NCBI GenBank assembly: GCA_027943335.1
Contig: BSBK01005146.1
Location: 1,238,501-1,302,500, forward strand
DNA length: 64,000 nt
Source of the DNA: Chamaecyparis obtusa
Taxonomy: Eukaryota; Streptophyta; Pinopsida; Cupressales; Cupressaceae
Direction of reading: 5' to 3'
Both the position numbers and the translations under genes were made by a program. Below the pieces are notes generated by a model. That model had not been told where the DNA came from. It saw nothing but the letters and a program-made list of their open reading frames with translations, and did no database searches. Shown here in pieces: positions 13,384 to 24,625 of this stretch. The number at the start of each line of letters is the position of its first letter. Position 1 is the first letter of the stretch.

Positions 13384-15758
13384 TGTTGGCATTGTGATGA
13401 TGATTTTTGTGTGTGGTCACAGGTAGTTGTGATTTTGGTTTTAATTGATGGACACATAGTCATATCAGATGATTGGCACAATCAGTAAGGTCATTTTTCA
13501 ATCGGTAAGAAGGAATCAACTAATTACAGTGAGCAGTGTACAAGAAGAACAACTACAAATGGGGATTTTGGTAGTCATGATGTTGAGAAGGAATTAAGTG
13601 GAGAAGGCTTAGATATTGCATGGATATACTCATTATGTGTGCTAAAATGTTGACACACTTCTATGAGTCATTATATCCAACATTTCTCAAGAATGAGGTC
13701 TCAAATGGCGACTCATATCTCTCTATTCATGGAGTGCAAGAGTTTTTGATGGAGGCCCTCAGTTTAGACCTAGTTTGTTCCCATGCAAGTACACCATAAA
13801 ATGAAAGATTCAAAGAGGAAAAGCAAGAATGCTAGTCTCCATGATCATCAAGTATGCATGAAAATGAAAATGAAAGCTATTCTATATGATAACAATGCAT
13901 GAAAGCAAACTAATCTATGAAAGAAAATGCTTATGCAAGATTATTCTATGAAAGGAAATATGAATCTAATCTAACATGCAAGTGCAAGAGTAATCTAAAT
14001 GGATTGCCATGGAGGCATGAGAGAAGAAGACAAGAAAAGAGAAGTTGCAATATCCAAGCTCAAGTGCTCAAATTCTCCTACAAAATTGCTCTCCAAACTT
14101 GCATAACAATAATAGAAAATCTGGAACTCTAAAATCTCCATGCATAAAAATGAGAAGGAGAGGGCTCCTTATAAAGGATTTAGAAATGAATGGACGGTCA
14201 AGATTAAGAGGCAAAAAGAAATGAGCAATCATGGAGATTAAATCTTGGTTGATCCATGTGCTCAAGATTCTCAAGAGGCAAAATCAATGAACATGGTTAA
14301 GAGGCAAAAAGATGTGTGGAAGAGATTAAGAGGCAAAAGGATATTCCACTCATCTTGGAAAGTGTGCATTCAATGTGTAGACATAAAGTCTTTTTCTTTT
14401 TATTTTTATTTTATTATTTATTTATTATTTTTAGCAAAGTGGTCTCCATTATTTAATTAAAAGATTTTTTTATTTATTTAAAAGATATTTTTTCTTTTAA
14501 TTAAATGTGGCTTAGAATAAAGTAATGTTATTATTTAATTAAAAGATTTTTTTATTTAATTAAAAGGGAGCATGTTCTCTTAATTAAATAAAACTTAGGA
14601 TAAAATGATCAAACCTTAGGAAATATTGAAATATTTGAATTAATTACGATTTGATCAAGGAAATTGATTTGAATTGAAAATATTGCAAGGTATTGATTCG
14701 GGAAATGATAAATTGATGAATGGGGGCCCAAAGTCTAGGTGACCATTTTAGGGTGCATACACATTAAACTTTATGGTTGCACCTACAACTCATTTTGAAA
14801 ATTAGTGTGCAATAATTTCAGAGGAAGAAGAGGCTACAAGTTTATGAGTCTAAGTTCTCGAGCTACCATTGGTAGATCTTAGATCAGTGACTGATATGGA
14901 TATTGTGGTGAATATAGTTGTTATGATGACATGTCTTAGATGATAATGATTTGATGAGATATCATTTATATGCTCGAGGAAATAAATGGGGTGGATTTAG
15001 GGTGATGCATTGGAGAAGTCAAAATGTGTTTGACTACCTTGGAGATATAACTTGCAGATCTTATTTTGGGCCAACATGGTCATTGGTCAAATGAGTTTTA
15101 CATTAAGAATTTCATTTTTGTGCATGGTACCTAAGTGGAAAAGTATTTAAATTTCATTTTTTATGTTGGTGAAAGTTGTGTATATAATGGGTTTTTCTCT
15201 TATTAATAAGGATGATGAATTTGTTGCTGATGGTTGATTGTATGAAGTGAATTTTGTGTTTTCTAGGATTGTGGTTAGGGTTTTGTGCAGAGGTATATCA
15301 TAGAGCAATTACAGAGAGTAGAGAACAGATTGGATCTGACAGGAAATCAATGCTACATCTAGATCATTACTTTTTTTTTCCCAATAGTTGTAGTAAGCAA
15401 AATCCCTTAACTAGGTTGACTTTAATAGGTCTTCTATTGTAAATCCCTTAACCGTGTGAACCCTCTGAAAGGGTATTTGTAGCTCCTAATAGGAAAAACC
15501 TTATTACTGTAGTGAAGGGTTTGTGGGTTTCATCCCCACCATGGTTTTCTCCCTCTAACCAAGGGTTTCCACAAGAAAAATTAATGTGTTATGTGTGATG
15601 CATGTGTGGATGTATGATGTTATTTACTTTTATTTCATTGCATCAGTTATATGTTTTTTTTTTGGAAGTTTCTACTAAATTTATTCAGACCTGTGGTTGA
15701 ATGAATAGGTTACCTATTTGTACTAATTCACCCCTCCTCTCAATACCATCAAATACTA
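13384..15758 (+). repeat. 3' LTR of element A, interrupted by a solo LTR
   Basis: Starts TGTTGGCATTGTGATGATG after the polypurine tract. Its end is near 15758, after the U5 signature (CCCTTAACTAGG words, CATCCCCACCATGG at 15530, AATTCACCCCTCCTCTC at 15726). The last bases read AATACTAAA rather than CTAACA, so the end is decayed. With the 1126-bp insert and one 5-bp duplication removed, the LTR is about 1.24 kb, close to the copia-1 LTR. Its 5' partner was not found upstream. Confidence 0.65.
13636..14761 (-). mobile_element. Solo LTR in the LTR of element A, TSD catta
   Basis: The 1126-bp insert starts TGTGTGCTAAAATG and ends GGGTGCATACA. It is flanked by the 5-bp direct repeat catta at 13631-13635 and 14762-14766. 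It aligns with the interrupted solo LTR at 28579-42841: both have CATGGAGTGCAAG, a CTCC..TTATA block read as TATA on the minus strand, AGATTAAGAGGCAAAA and a final TGACCATTTT. No internal retroviral sequence remains, so it is a solo LTR formed by LTR-LTR recombination. Orientation is inferred from the minus-strand TATA box. Confidence 0.8.
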
Positions 15759-15954
15759 AAAAGGTTTCCTTATTGAATGGATAACATTTTTTAGTTGGTC
15801 TAGCTCTTTTTTTTTTCAAAATCCATAGAGCTTGTCCATATGTTTCATTTTACCTCTTAGGCCACAAATGTTTTCTATCAATTTTGTTACCTGAAATAGA
15901 AATATCTCTCCTTGAACACAAGGTGTCCTTATCTTTGCCTTGTATATATTTTTT

Positions 15955-16440
15955 ATTAGGGTAAAAGCAGGTTTTGAAGGGGCCCCAAAACCCTTTACAG
16001 ATAGATTTTGGTAGGAATCTGAAACTTGACTAAGAAGAAACTCTGCTAAAGAATGAACTTTTTAAACTAGCAGACCTAAGATAGAAAACAAATAGCAACT
16101 GACCAAGAATAAACACTAAAACCCCAGCTACCCAAAGAGCATGCAAAAGCCTCACGTCAATACATTAACTATACTATTAAGACTCCCCAAACATAACTCA
16201 GGGATTTTGACATGGATCCTAGAACCAACAATACCAACATCAAAGAGAAACAAAGCCTCAACCCTAGCCTTTAGCCCTAAACAAAAACAACCAGCCTTTA
16301 GAATGGGCCCTTGAAAACTATCAACATCCACCTGCAGGCACCAACTGACCACACACAACAAACAACACCAAGAAAAGGGAAAACCACAGTTTCCCTCTTC
16401 CTCATCAAAAGAAAAAGGTCTAATAGAATCTGGAACATTT
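15955..16440 (-). repeat. LINE 3'-UTR-like segment
   Basis: On the minus strand the segment is G/T-rich. It ends in AAAACCCTTTACAG-type text, then GGGGCCCCTTCAAAACCTGC and TTTTACCCTAATAAAAAATA at its 3' end (plus-strand 15940-16000). That style resembles plant L1-type LINE tails, and the 24592 segment has a similar ending. No target duplication was seen. Family assignment is by style only. Confidence 0.35.
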
Positions 16441-16487
16441 TAGAAGATGTTCATAGGATCTAATAGGTAAGATATTAAAAGATCCTT

Positions 16488-16835
16488 CTAATAAGGGAGC
16501 TCATAAAATATGGATTTCCTTTTCATCCCTTCTAGCATATTAACTGCAAGTTGTTCTAGTTCTTCAATTGAATCTTGTTGATCATAAATATCATCCCAAG
16601 CTTTTGATTCAGCATCTTCATACTTTTGAACCTAATCACCTGGACCCATAATTATGGGAGGGCCCCTATTTTCACTTTTCCATTGAATTGATTCTTCATC
16701 TGATTTCTGAATCTATGATCTAGTGGTAGAAAAACCCTATTGTTTGCATAAAAAATTTATGTAGATCTTTAGAATACTGCCCTAGAAATTATTCTGCACA
16801 TCTTGGAAATGCAAATATACCCTTTTGTGAAGCCC
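16488..16835 (-). pseudogene. C-terminal relic of an unrecognised ORF
   Basis: A minus-strand frame, broken by a few stops and one shift, reads through FWASQKGIFAF, SDEESIQWKSENRGPPIIMG and QKYEDAESKAWDDIYDQQ. It then reads EELEQLAVNMLEGMKRK and stops at 16488-16490. It is acidic and lies immediately upstream, on its own strand, of the LINE-tail-like segment. It could be a retroelement ORF end or a captured gene piece. I cannot name it. In-frame TAG codons fall where Gln would fit. Confidence 0.4.
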
Positions 16836-16839
16836 AAAA

Positions 16840-18895
16840 ATTCAATAAGTAATGTTAATAACATCAAAAAATTATTATAAAACTAAGTATAAAAATTGTC
16901 ATGAAAATAAATTATGTGCATAAATACATAAATATTTTATCTCACTAGAACAAACACCAAGTCCTGGGAAATCATGTATAGTCCAACATTGCACACCATA
17001 AAACATGAAGGACCTATTTTATAGAGGACATGATATTTTATACATTCTTATGCCTTTCTATGGCAGTTGTATCTCATCAATAAAAGGTGTGAGATAAACA
17101 TCCATGTTTTTAACTTGATGTTTTCGTGGAACAATGATAGTCATCATAAGGTACTCATTTATAACACTCTCCCATGGGGGATATTGTATACTATAATCCC
17201 ACTGGCCAAACACTATAATTCAAGCTTAGGAAAGATAATGGGCACACTCCATCAATTGCAAGACCAAAATTGATATTGTGGGGTTCATCTTTGAATTTTC
17301 TTGATCATTTTTCCTCTATGTGTTTTAATGCTTTTGAGTTAGCTAGAATTTACATGACTCCATCTTTACTCCAATTCTTTGCATGTTAGTCTATCAATTG
17401 TGCAACTACTTGCAATGAAACTGATGCAAAGCATCCACCACTAAAACTCCCATAAGGACTTCCTATCCCAATCTTGAAAGTAAGGTTCCTTCAAGTCCTA
17501 TGGATAAAGGAAAAATTCTTCAATGAGATTGTGAGATACAACTTCTCACATCAAATATCTCCTCCAAAGACACTTATTTCGCCCTCCAAATTATGATCAC
17601 TCACAAAGATACCTCCAAAAGGATCACTTATAGACCCTAATCAAACACCCTTCATAGTCTAGGACCTATTTATGGTCTCCTCCTTCACTTAATTCCATTT
17701 ACATTTACATTTGAAAACCTCTGGTCTAACTCATAAGTTTCGATCACATAAACTTGTGACCGATTCATCATATTCTTGTGAAGGTCCCGCCCTTCATATT
17801 CTTGATACACAAACCCTTCCTTCAATAACCCATTAACTTGGATCACTCCCTATGGATCCACCACTCATTGAAATAAGGAGGACTCAATATGTATCCCCAC
17901 ACAACACCTAATTCCTTTACCAAACCAACCTATTATGCATCCCTACATTTGGAGTGCAAAATACCATCCTACTGTCCACTGTGGTAGTCAACACCTCCTT
18001 AGGAATAGTCACTTCTAATACCCTATACAAGAGTCCTTCCCCCCCTAACTACTTGAAACAACTTGGGGAAACACCCCATTACCATTCCAAACCCATGTCT
18101 CCTTCACAAAAATCCCTTAACACATTCATGAATGAAATTCATCACAAACTATTTTGTCACTGTCATATACATAGACCCATACATAGTTATCTATAACTTT
18201 TAAATCAGAAAAAAATTTCTCAATCACGCCAATGATATCCTTTGTAATTTGTCTATCACCAACATATCCAAAATTAAGCCAAATCCAATAGTTCATTTTG
18301 GAGATATTGCCTATGTACTGAGACTATATTTCTAAGATAGTCATCCTCATTCCTCCTTCAAAAACTTCTATCTTCCTCCACTTGAAACACACACTTCCCA
18401 CAAAATAGTTCCCTGCATCACATATTAGACATTTTATTTAAATCCTTCCCCAATATCCATTTCAAACATGGGGTTATATCACACGTAAAACAATAATGGA
18501 AACTATATTTTAGATGTTTATTGTTACCCTAAGCATGGGTTTAAACAACTGCCTATTCGATTTAGATATCTTTGAAATTACTGAACAAAAATGTGTGCCA
18601 TAGAATCCAAAATATTACCAAGTCAAATGTCTATCATTCCCTATCCATGAACCATTTAATAACTAGCACATCAAATATAAACAAACACTGCATCTATTGA
18701 GACTTTTGGTAGAACATATATGAAATGTAGGAAAATAAACACTTCTATTGATCAAAATGGAGTTACATTGATTCTCTACCCATGATAGAAATTACACAAC
18801 CTTTATGAGGTCTCTTCAACACCCAAAAGACCATCCAACTCCTACAACTACCCCAAATTGACAAGAAACTAACCATTAAACTTAACATACTAAGG
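16840..18895. other. Intergenic DNA, nothing recognised
   Basis: I saw no domain, RNA gene, LTR end or long repeat. Open frames here (for example near 17067 and 17954) have no conserved features. Confidence 0.4.
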
Positions 18896-18899
18896 TAAT

Positions 18900-18937
18900 G
18901 TTGTTGAGTTGACAACTAAGTTGTCAACTTCAACAAC
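18900..18937. repeat. Near-perfect 18-bp hairpin
   Basis: GTTGTTGAGTTGACAACT at 18900-18917 is followed, after one base, by its reverse complement with a single extra T (18919-18937). It would form a strong stem in DNA or RNA. No transposon ends or gene are attached to it. Confidence 0.7.
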
Positions 18938-18939
18938 TT

Positions 18940-20550
18940 ATTAACTTTTAACTCTAAAATGTTTCACTATTACATCTTCTAAGTGGAATTATTAAGCCCT
19001 TATAAAAATATTTAATCCTCAAACCCTTAGTTGACCATTAAACCACATTAACCCCATATACTAGCCCTTTAGGCCTTAATGCCAACTTTGGAAATATTAC
19101 ATTTTTTGCATTCTACTATATTTTGGGGCTGTATTGGCCCAAATTACATTGATTAAAGACCTTTTAGGTCCTTATGGTCTTCATTAGCTCGAGTTCATCC
19201 AAGTGACCCCCTGACAACCTTCCAAGCCTTAGGTTCTCCTGCACTAGAAACATTCATTGAAGTCTAGGTATAGTGGGCATGTGACGTAAAACCTTCTTTG
19301 GAACTGTAGGACCTTGTACATATGTACAATATCTCTTCTCTTTTCATACAGGGAATTCTACCTTGTTTTGATTATCACTTCTATATAAAATGAAATCATT
19401 TATAAATGAATGAATTTTCTTATATTCAATCCCCAACTCAACTAACAATAGATGTGCCTCTCTACATGTTGATGGAAACACATTCTCTTCAAGGTATATT
19501 TTAGTTTTTAGTGCCATGTAAGATTGCCAGAGATTAAATCAATTGAATGTTTGACTTATGATGAACATGATTGATATATCAATCTATACTAGGACTATTT
19601 ATACATAATATATGGTTTAAAAATCCTATTAAAGAACTATAAACAAATTTGATGAATGTTTATGAATTGTGTAGACCAATTGGCAATGCAAAGTAAGAAA
19701 TAGATTTCAACTCACTTTAGTAAGGTAGTGAATCTTTTGTCTTGTTGAAAAGAGATATTTGATAATGCATGTTATGTTTTCATTGATGGAAACTATGCAC
19801 ATTCCTCTTTTCCACCTTAGAGGATTTTGAACTACTGATTGATTAGTTGATGAAAATCAACGAAGTGTGAAGAACAAAGAAAGATACAAGTAGATACTTT
19901 GGATTGGTACGGACAAGTTTTAGATATTTATGGTCTACAAAGATGGATTTGGCTAATAAATATTTTTTTTATCTAACATGATGACCGCAGGAATTTGTGA
20001 TGCATTATGATGGAGTTTTCAAACTCTGTGTACCTGGAAAATAGAGAACTATCTTATGTAGAGCTAGTAATACATTGGATTGATCAAAAATTCTATGGGA
20101 TCAATGATCTAATCAATTTGATGGTTATGATTGATAGAGCCAACTTAAAACTATCATATTTATCTCTAGGAGAAGTTAGCATAGAGATTTAACCATTGTA
20201 TGGTCTTCACCTTACACGTTTCATTATATGCTTGTTGCACCAACTGAGTTATGTTTTTGGCACATATATAAGATCAATTTTTGGATGTGATGAAAATAAA
20301 ATTTATGAGATAAAAGATGTGATGTGTAAGATAAATGATGTAAATATTAACAAATCAATTATTCAATTTGTGATATCTTTCATAGCTTTATCAAAATTCT
20401 ATTGGCATAGTAGATTCTATTTTTGAGCTCAATTTTTGGACTATAATTCCTATCTAAATTTTGTAATTAAAGATAGATCAATAAACTTAACTAAGGGTTA
20501 GATCATTGTTTTGTATTGAGTAGTGAATTATATATTGTAAGCTTGAATGC
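18940..20550. other. Intergenic DNA, probably including the start of the element B LTR
   Basis: No protein domain is visible. The LTR of element B must begin somewhere in the right part, but I found no clear TG start. Short frames at 20007 and 20196 look like chance within LTR-like DNA. Confidence 0.35.
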
Positions 20551-20559
20551 ATGTGCATT

Positions 20560-20824
20560 CCCCTCTTATGTACTTTATATCTTTAACATGGTACTTATTA
20601 CTGCAGTAGTGAGATATTTCAGTGGGTATCATCCCCACTGAGATTTTTCCCTTAACAGGGTTTTCCTTGAAAAAAAAAATCATGGTGTTGTGATTTTGTG
20701 TATGTTTGTCTTATCATTTTTACTTTTAGTTATTTTTACTTTCAAGTTTTGGAATTGGATAAAGAAAGTTAAAATTATTGTTGCATCAATCCCCCTCCCC
20801 TCTCAGTGCTTTCCAAGTCTAACA
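20560..20824 (+). repeat. R-U5 end of the 5' LTR of element B
   Basis: It has the copia-type U5 layout: GGGTATCATCCCCACTGAGA near 20626, CCCTTAACAGGG, then CAATCCCCCTCCCCTCTCAG and a terminal CTAACA at 20819-20824, directly followed by a primer-binding site. The left end is not resolved. Confidence 0.65.
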
Positions 20825-20845
20825 ATTGGTATTAGATCCTAGTTC
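20825..20845 (+). other. Primer-binding site of element B
   Basis: ATTGGTATTAGATCC follows the LTR end CTAACA at once. It differs little from the TGGTATCAGAGC expected for tRNA-iMet priming and matches the copia-1 site (ATTGGTATTAGAAC). The leader that follows contains AAAAGTTTAACAACTT, which the copia-1 leader also has. Confidence 0.75.
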
Positions 20846-20880
20846 CTTTGAAAAAGTTTAACAACTTGAGGGAGATACTG

Positions 20881-22998
20881 ATGATGACATCTAGCAATAT
20901 TAAGAACAAGATTTTGAATGCACTTGAAGCTCTAGGAAAATCTAATGATTACATTCTTGATCTAGAAGAAAATTTGAAAAATGTGTATAGATTTATTGAT
21001 AATTTGAAAGAGAAATTGAGGCAATCCAGAGACAAAAGAAAATACCATGTAGATCAGTTATCAAAGAAAGGAAGTGACTTTACACCTACTAAAGAAGACA
21101 AACCTAAGGAGTTTGAGAAAATTGTGAAAGAGAGAGAAAATCTAAAGAATGAGAGGGAATCCATGGAAATCAAGATAAAATGAAGCTAAAACAAAGGAAC
21201 TCAAAGATAAAGGGCATTTTATGACTTCATTTTACACCTTGTAATCTAGAGAATGAGTTATTACCTGAGCAGAAAGAGATCTAATAGAAAATTGTACATC
21301 TGATTGAATTTTGTGACAAAACCATAGAGCGGTAGAATAAGGTATTTATATCTTGTAAATCTTGTTGAATTTATCTGAGAAGAATGGATACACCACAAAT
21401 TGTTAATATTTTTGAGAAGACTGGGTATGAATTTAAGAAACATCCATTTAAGTCAATGGAAGATGATCCTGAAGGTGAATTTTCACATGTGTCCCATGGT
21501 ATTCTCCATGTTAAGAATATAAGAGCTTACATTCATTGTAATATTGAGGAATTGGGTGATTTGGGCATTTACAATCAATATGAATCTCTATGTGTGAACA
21601 GAGTATTGAATGATGAATTTACAAGATTTAACATATCAATTTAGCATAGTATAAATAATTTTATGTATTTGATGAATCAAAGTAGGTGAGAATTATCTTA
21701 ATTAGGATCTATGATCAGTTTTTCTATCTTGTTAATAATCCTATTAAGATCACTAAGGATTTGTTTCATACAGGTACTAGCTTTAATACAACTAGTGAAA
21801 CCCCAACCCTAAAATCATCTAAGAATAATGTGGTTGAGAAGCATACCGAATCAAGATGGGATAAGAGAGTTGTGGCAATTAATGAGATCAAGAAACCTAA
21901 TGTAAAATTTGTTTCAATAGTACTAGGATACAAAGCTTATCACAATAGTAGAATTAATTATATTGTTGCTACTATTATCGATATTTCTTATAGAATGTTA
22001 AAGGAAAAAGCGCAGATTGATATTTTTAACATTTTGAGGGAGCAGTTATTGGAGAGCCTGAGTAAGATTAAGAAGGAAAAAACATAGACATTAAAATATG
22101 GTTCCTTGATAATTCACATGTTTTTCTATCTAATGAACTATTTCCTTGGTATTCCACATGTAAAGTAGAAAAATGATGTACCTACAACTATTCAGATCAG
22201 TCGATATTACCGAATGTAGGAGAAGGAAACTATTGATCAAGAACTTTTTGGTTACTTCAAGATGTTTCAAAAACAAATGCAGAAAATGGATAGAATTCCT
22301 AAGGATTTGGTTGAAAAATATGCAGATGTAGTTTTCTTTGTAGTTGAGTCTAATACATGTCATGTGGAAGCATTAGAGCCTAGAACCCTATGGATAATGC
22401 CTATGGGTTATGAGATTGACCCTTGATTGTGGTCAAGTATATTGATGAGATTCTTTCTAAATTGAGAGATCCTAATGAAATGAGGTTTAGAACTTATGCA
22501 AAAAAGTATCAGAAAGTTCAAGATGAACTTAATCAAGCCACAAGGACAAAGAAGATAAGGAAAATGGTTGAAAATATTTTAGAAAAGGAAGGGAAAAAAG
22601 AAAAGATGGCTAAGATTAGAAGGAAGTAAGAGGAGAATAAGAAGAGTGGGGAAGCTCAAGTTGCACCGATTGATGTAGAGGAAGAACCTACTCCTACACC
22701 TATTTCTATGTCATTCGGTCAAAGAACAAAAAGGAGTGCATCTAAAGCCATACCTACAAATCCCAAGAAGAATTCCACTAATTAAATACCTAAGATAGAG
22801 AAACTAAAGTCTAAACCAATAAAGAGAAGAACACAAGAGAAGAGTGTAAGACCTTAGAAAAGGGAAAAGGTAGATAAGGAAGATTGTTCTATATATTCAT
22901 ATCAATCCAAGAAGAAAATTAGGACTAAAGGAGAAACAACTGAAAAAATTGTCAAGGATAGACCCATGAGTGTCAGTAATAATGAAAATCCTATTGAT
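20881..22998 (+). pseudogene. Element B: second copy of the unknown retroelement-borne ORF
   Basis: The first ATG after the leader is at 20881. Residues 1-101 (to 21183) are coiled-coil-like, rich in Leu, Glu and Lys. The next piece (21384-21644) starts with DTPQIVNIFE, followed by KSMEDD, IEELG and LCVNRVLNDEF. A third (21686-22087) and a fourth (about 22150-22430, FGYFKMFQ, VEKYADVVFFV, MPMGYEID) follow. A Lys-rich tail runs to about 22998. Motif order matches element A. Frameshifts and TAG stops show it is decayed. The element is cut near 23000, so its polypurine tract and 3' LTR are missing. Function is unknown; no gag, protease or polymerase motif is seen. Confidence 0.6.
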
Positions 22999-23029
22999 TA
23001 TCATTCCCAAAAATCTAAGGGAAAAACAC

Positions 23030-23880
23030 CCCAACAATTTTTTTTAAAAAAACATAATTATCTTACTAATGTTACATGTTAACATAATTTAAGTGTTTAA
23101 AATTTCATTCAAGAAGATAAGGCATAACAGGGTAATTTCATACCAAACGATAAAAGGGGTAAACGTAGATTTGACAAATGAGGGGAATCATGACAAGCAT
23201 AAAATGCATTTGCCAACATCCCTCAATCAAGTTAATCATTAAGGTTAAATCTAGGTCTAAAGTCGGGTAGGTTTAATTATTAAAAAATGAACACATAAAA
23301 TTAATTAAATATTCCAATGTACAATTGCCCTCGTTACCCTAGTTGCCACAATTATTAAATGTAAAGATTAACAAAATAAGTAAAAGCATCTATATAAAAG
23401 TTGACATCTTCCTAAGTATAATTAATTAAATTAGATTAAAATCTACTAATGAATTCTACTTTACTATCATCCAGTAAATTTGAACCACAACATTAATTCC
23501 CCATAATAGGAAGGTTTAATTTGAGTCATTAACAATCTATAATTAATTTAGTTAATATTACGCCTAGACGTTATAATACCTTAAAAGGCCTCCTTAATTT
23601 ATTAATAAAAAGGTAATGATATTGTATAGTCAATTTATTAAATTAGGCCTATATAAAATAATAGATCTAAAAGTTCCCATAAAAATAATAATGAAAGGAA
23701 CCAATAAAATATACTTGTCAATGATAAAATACCCAAAGGACAAATTTAAAGGGATAACAAACCCGCCAAAATATAAATTTAAATGAGACTTTACACAATA
23801 AAAATCTCAAAATAAAATAATAATATAAATAGAATAAAAGAGAATAAAAGAATTTTTTAAAAATAATAATAATAAAAGTC
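23030..23880. other. AT-rich DNA, nothing recognised
   Basis: Strongly AT-rich with many short A and T runs and no domain or repeat structure that I can support. Element B breaks off at its left edge, so a deletion or insertion boundary probably lies near 23030. Confidence 0.4.
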
Positions 23881-23939
23881 AGCCCTAGTTAGGGCATGAC
23901 CAAGTGGAGAAAAAGAAGGAGGAAAATAAATTCATTTGA

Positions 23940-24118
23940 ATTTATTTCTTTCCCTCTCCTCCTCTCCAAACCCTAACCTAAAATCAGGGTTAGGGCTTAA
24001 TTTCCGACTTCATAAAAACTCTCTCTTCTTCCCTCCTCTACTTCTTCCTTCTTTTTTTTACTTGTAGATTTTAATGGAGGATTTGAGGGAAGAAAGAGTG
24101 TATCTTCTACAACATGAA
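23940..24118 (+). promoter_or_regulatory. Promoter-like stretch with a candidate first exon
   Basis: In order: CCTCTCCAAACCCTAACC and AGGGTTAGGGCTT (plant telo-box type AAACCCTAA in both orientations, 23965-24000), a CATAAAAACT sequence, then a CT-rich leader (CTCTCTCTTCTTCCCTCC, 24020-24050). An ATG at 24074 opens 15 codons ending at GAAG/GTATAC, which fits a splice donor. No downstream exon could be identified. LTR promoters of plant retrotransposons can look the same, so this may be transposon DNA. Confidence 0.3.
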
Positions 24119-24233
24119 GGTATACTCATTTTTTTTGTTTGAAAATGTATATATTTACATATATTTTTTTGGTTTTTTTCCTTAGTTTATACTATCCTTT
24201 TTAAAAATATATATAATTTTTATTTATATTTAT

Positions 24234-24500
24234 GTGGGGAGACTGTGTTCTCCCCCACATTTGGGGCCACCGCCCAACCGGCAGTGGTGGCTGCCACAAT
24301 TGTGGTTGAGGCCACAACCATGGTGGCATGCCGCGGTGGTGGCGTCTTCCTTAGCCCACAAGTTCTACGTATGTGGAGCCACCACACTATGGGAAACTAC
24401 CACGAGTGGCATCCCACAGTCTACGGCTTGCCCCGGCTATGGTACAGCCATGTCGTGGCAAGCCATGAATGACCATCCCCACTACATGGGCTAGGGTCCA
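24234..24500. other. Isolated GC-rich island
   Basis: About 260 bp of GC-rich sequence with repeated CCAC/GTGG words (GCCACAATTGTGG, GCCACAACCATGGTGGC) stand inside very AT-rich DNA. Two overlapping frames are open for 75-86 codons. The Trp/His/Pro-rich translations look like products of the base composition, not a known protein. Confidence 0.6.
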
Positions 24501-24591
24501 ACTGTAACTATAGCCTTATTTTTTAAAAAACTTATTTTTATTTTTTATTTTTATATTTTTTAAAAAGTATATAATATAAATATATATATAT

Positions 24592-24625
24592 ATATTGGTA
24601 AAAGGCTAAAGCCAAAGATATTTAA
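24592..24625 (-). other. Possible 3' terminus of the host LINE
   Basis: On the minus strand the sequence reads CTTTGGCTTTAGCC then TTTTACCAATATATATA. A LINE-like tail ending in a TA repeat is a plausible 3' end for the minus-strand LINE that hosts the nested insertions. The link over 4 kb of non-coding DNA is an inference. Confidence 0.3.

Noticed and set aside
4407..15758. Pairing the LTR at 4407 with the LTR at 13384 as two ends of element A
   Set aside because: They share the TGTTGGCAT start and U5 style, but the bodies differ too much for LTRs of one element.
23965..24000. Telomere-like repeats (CCCTAA / TTAGGG)
   Set aside because: Only two or three imperfect units in opposite orientation; no telomeric array.
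24234..24494. Protein-coding reading of the GC-rich island
   Set aside because: Two frames are open at once and the composition mirrors the DNA bias; no domain seen.
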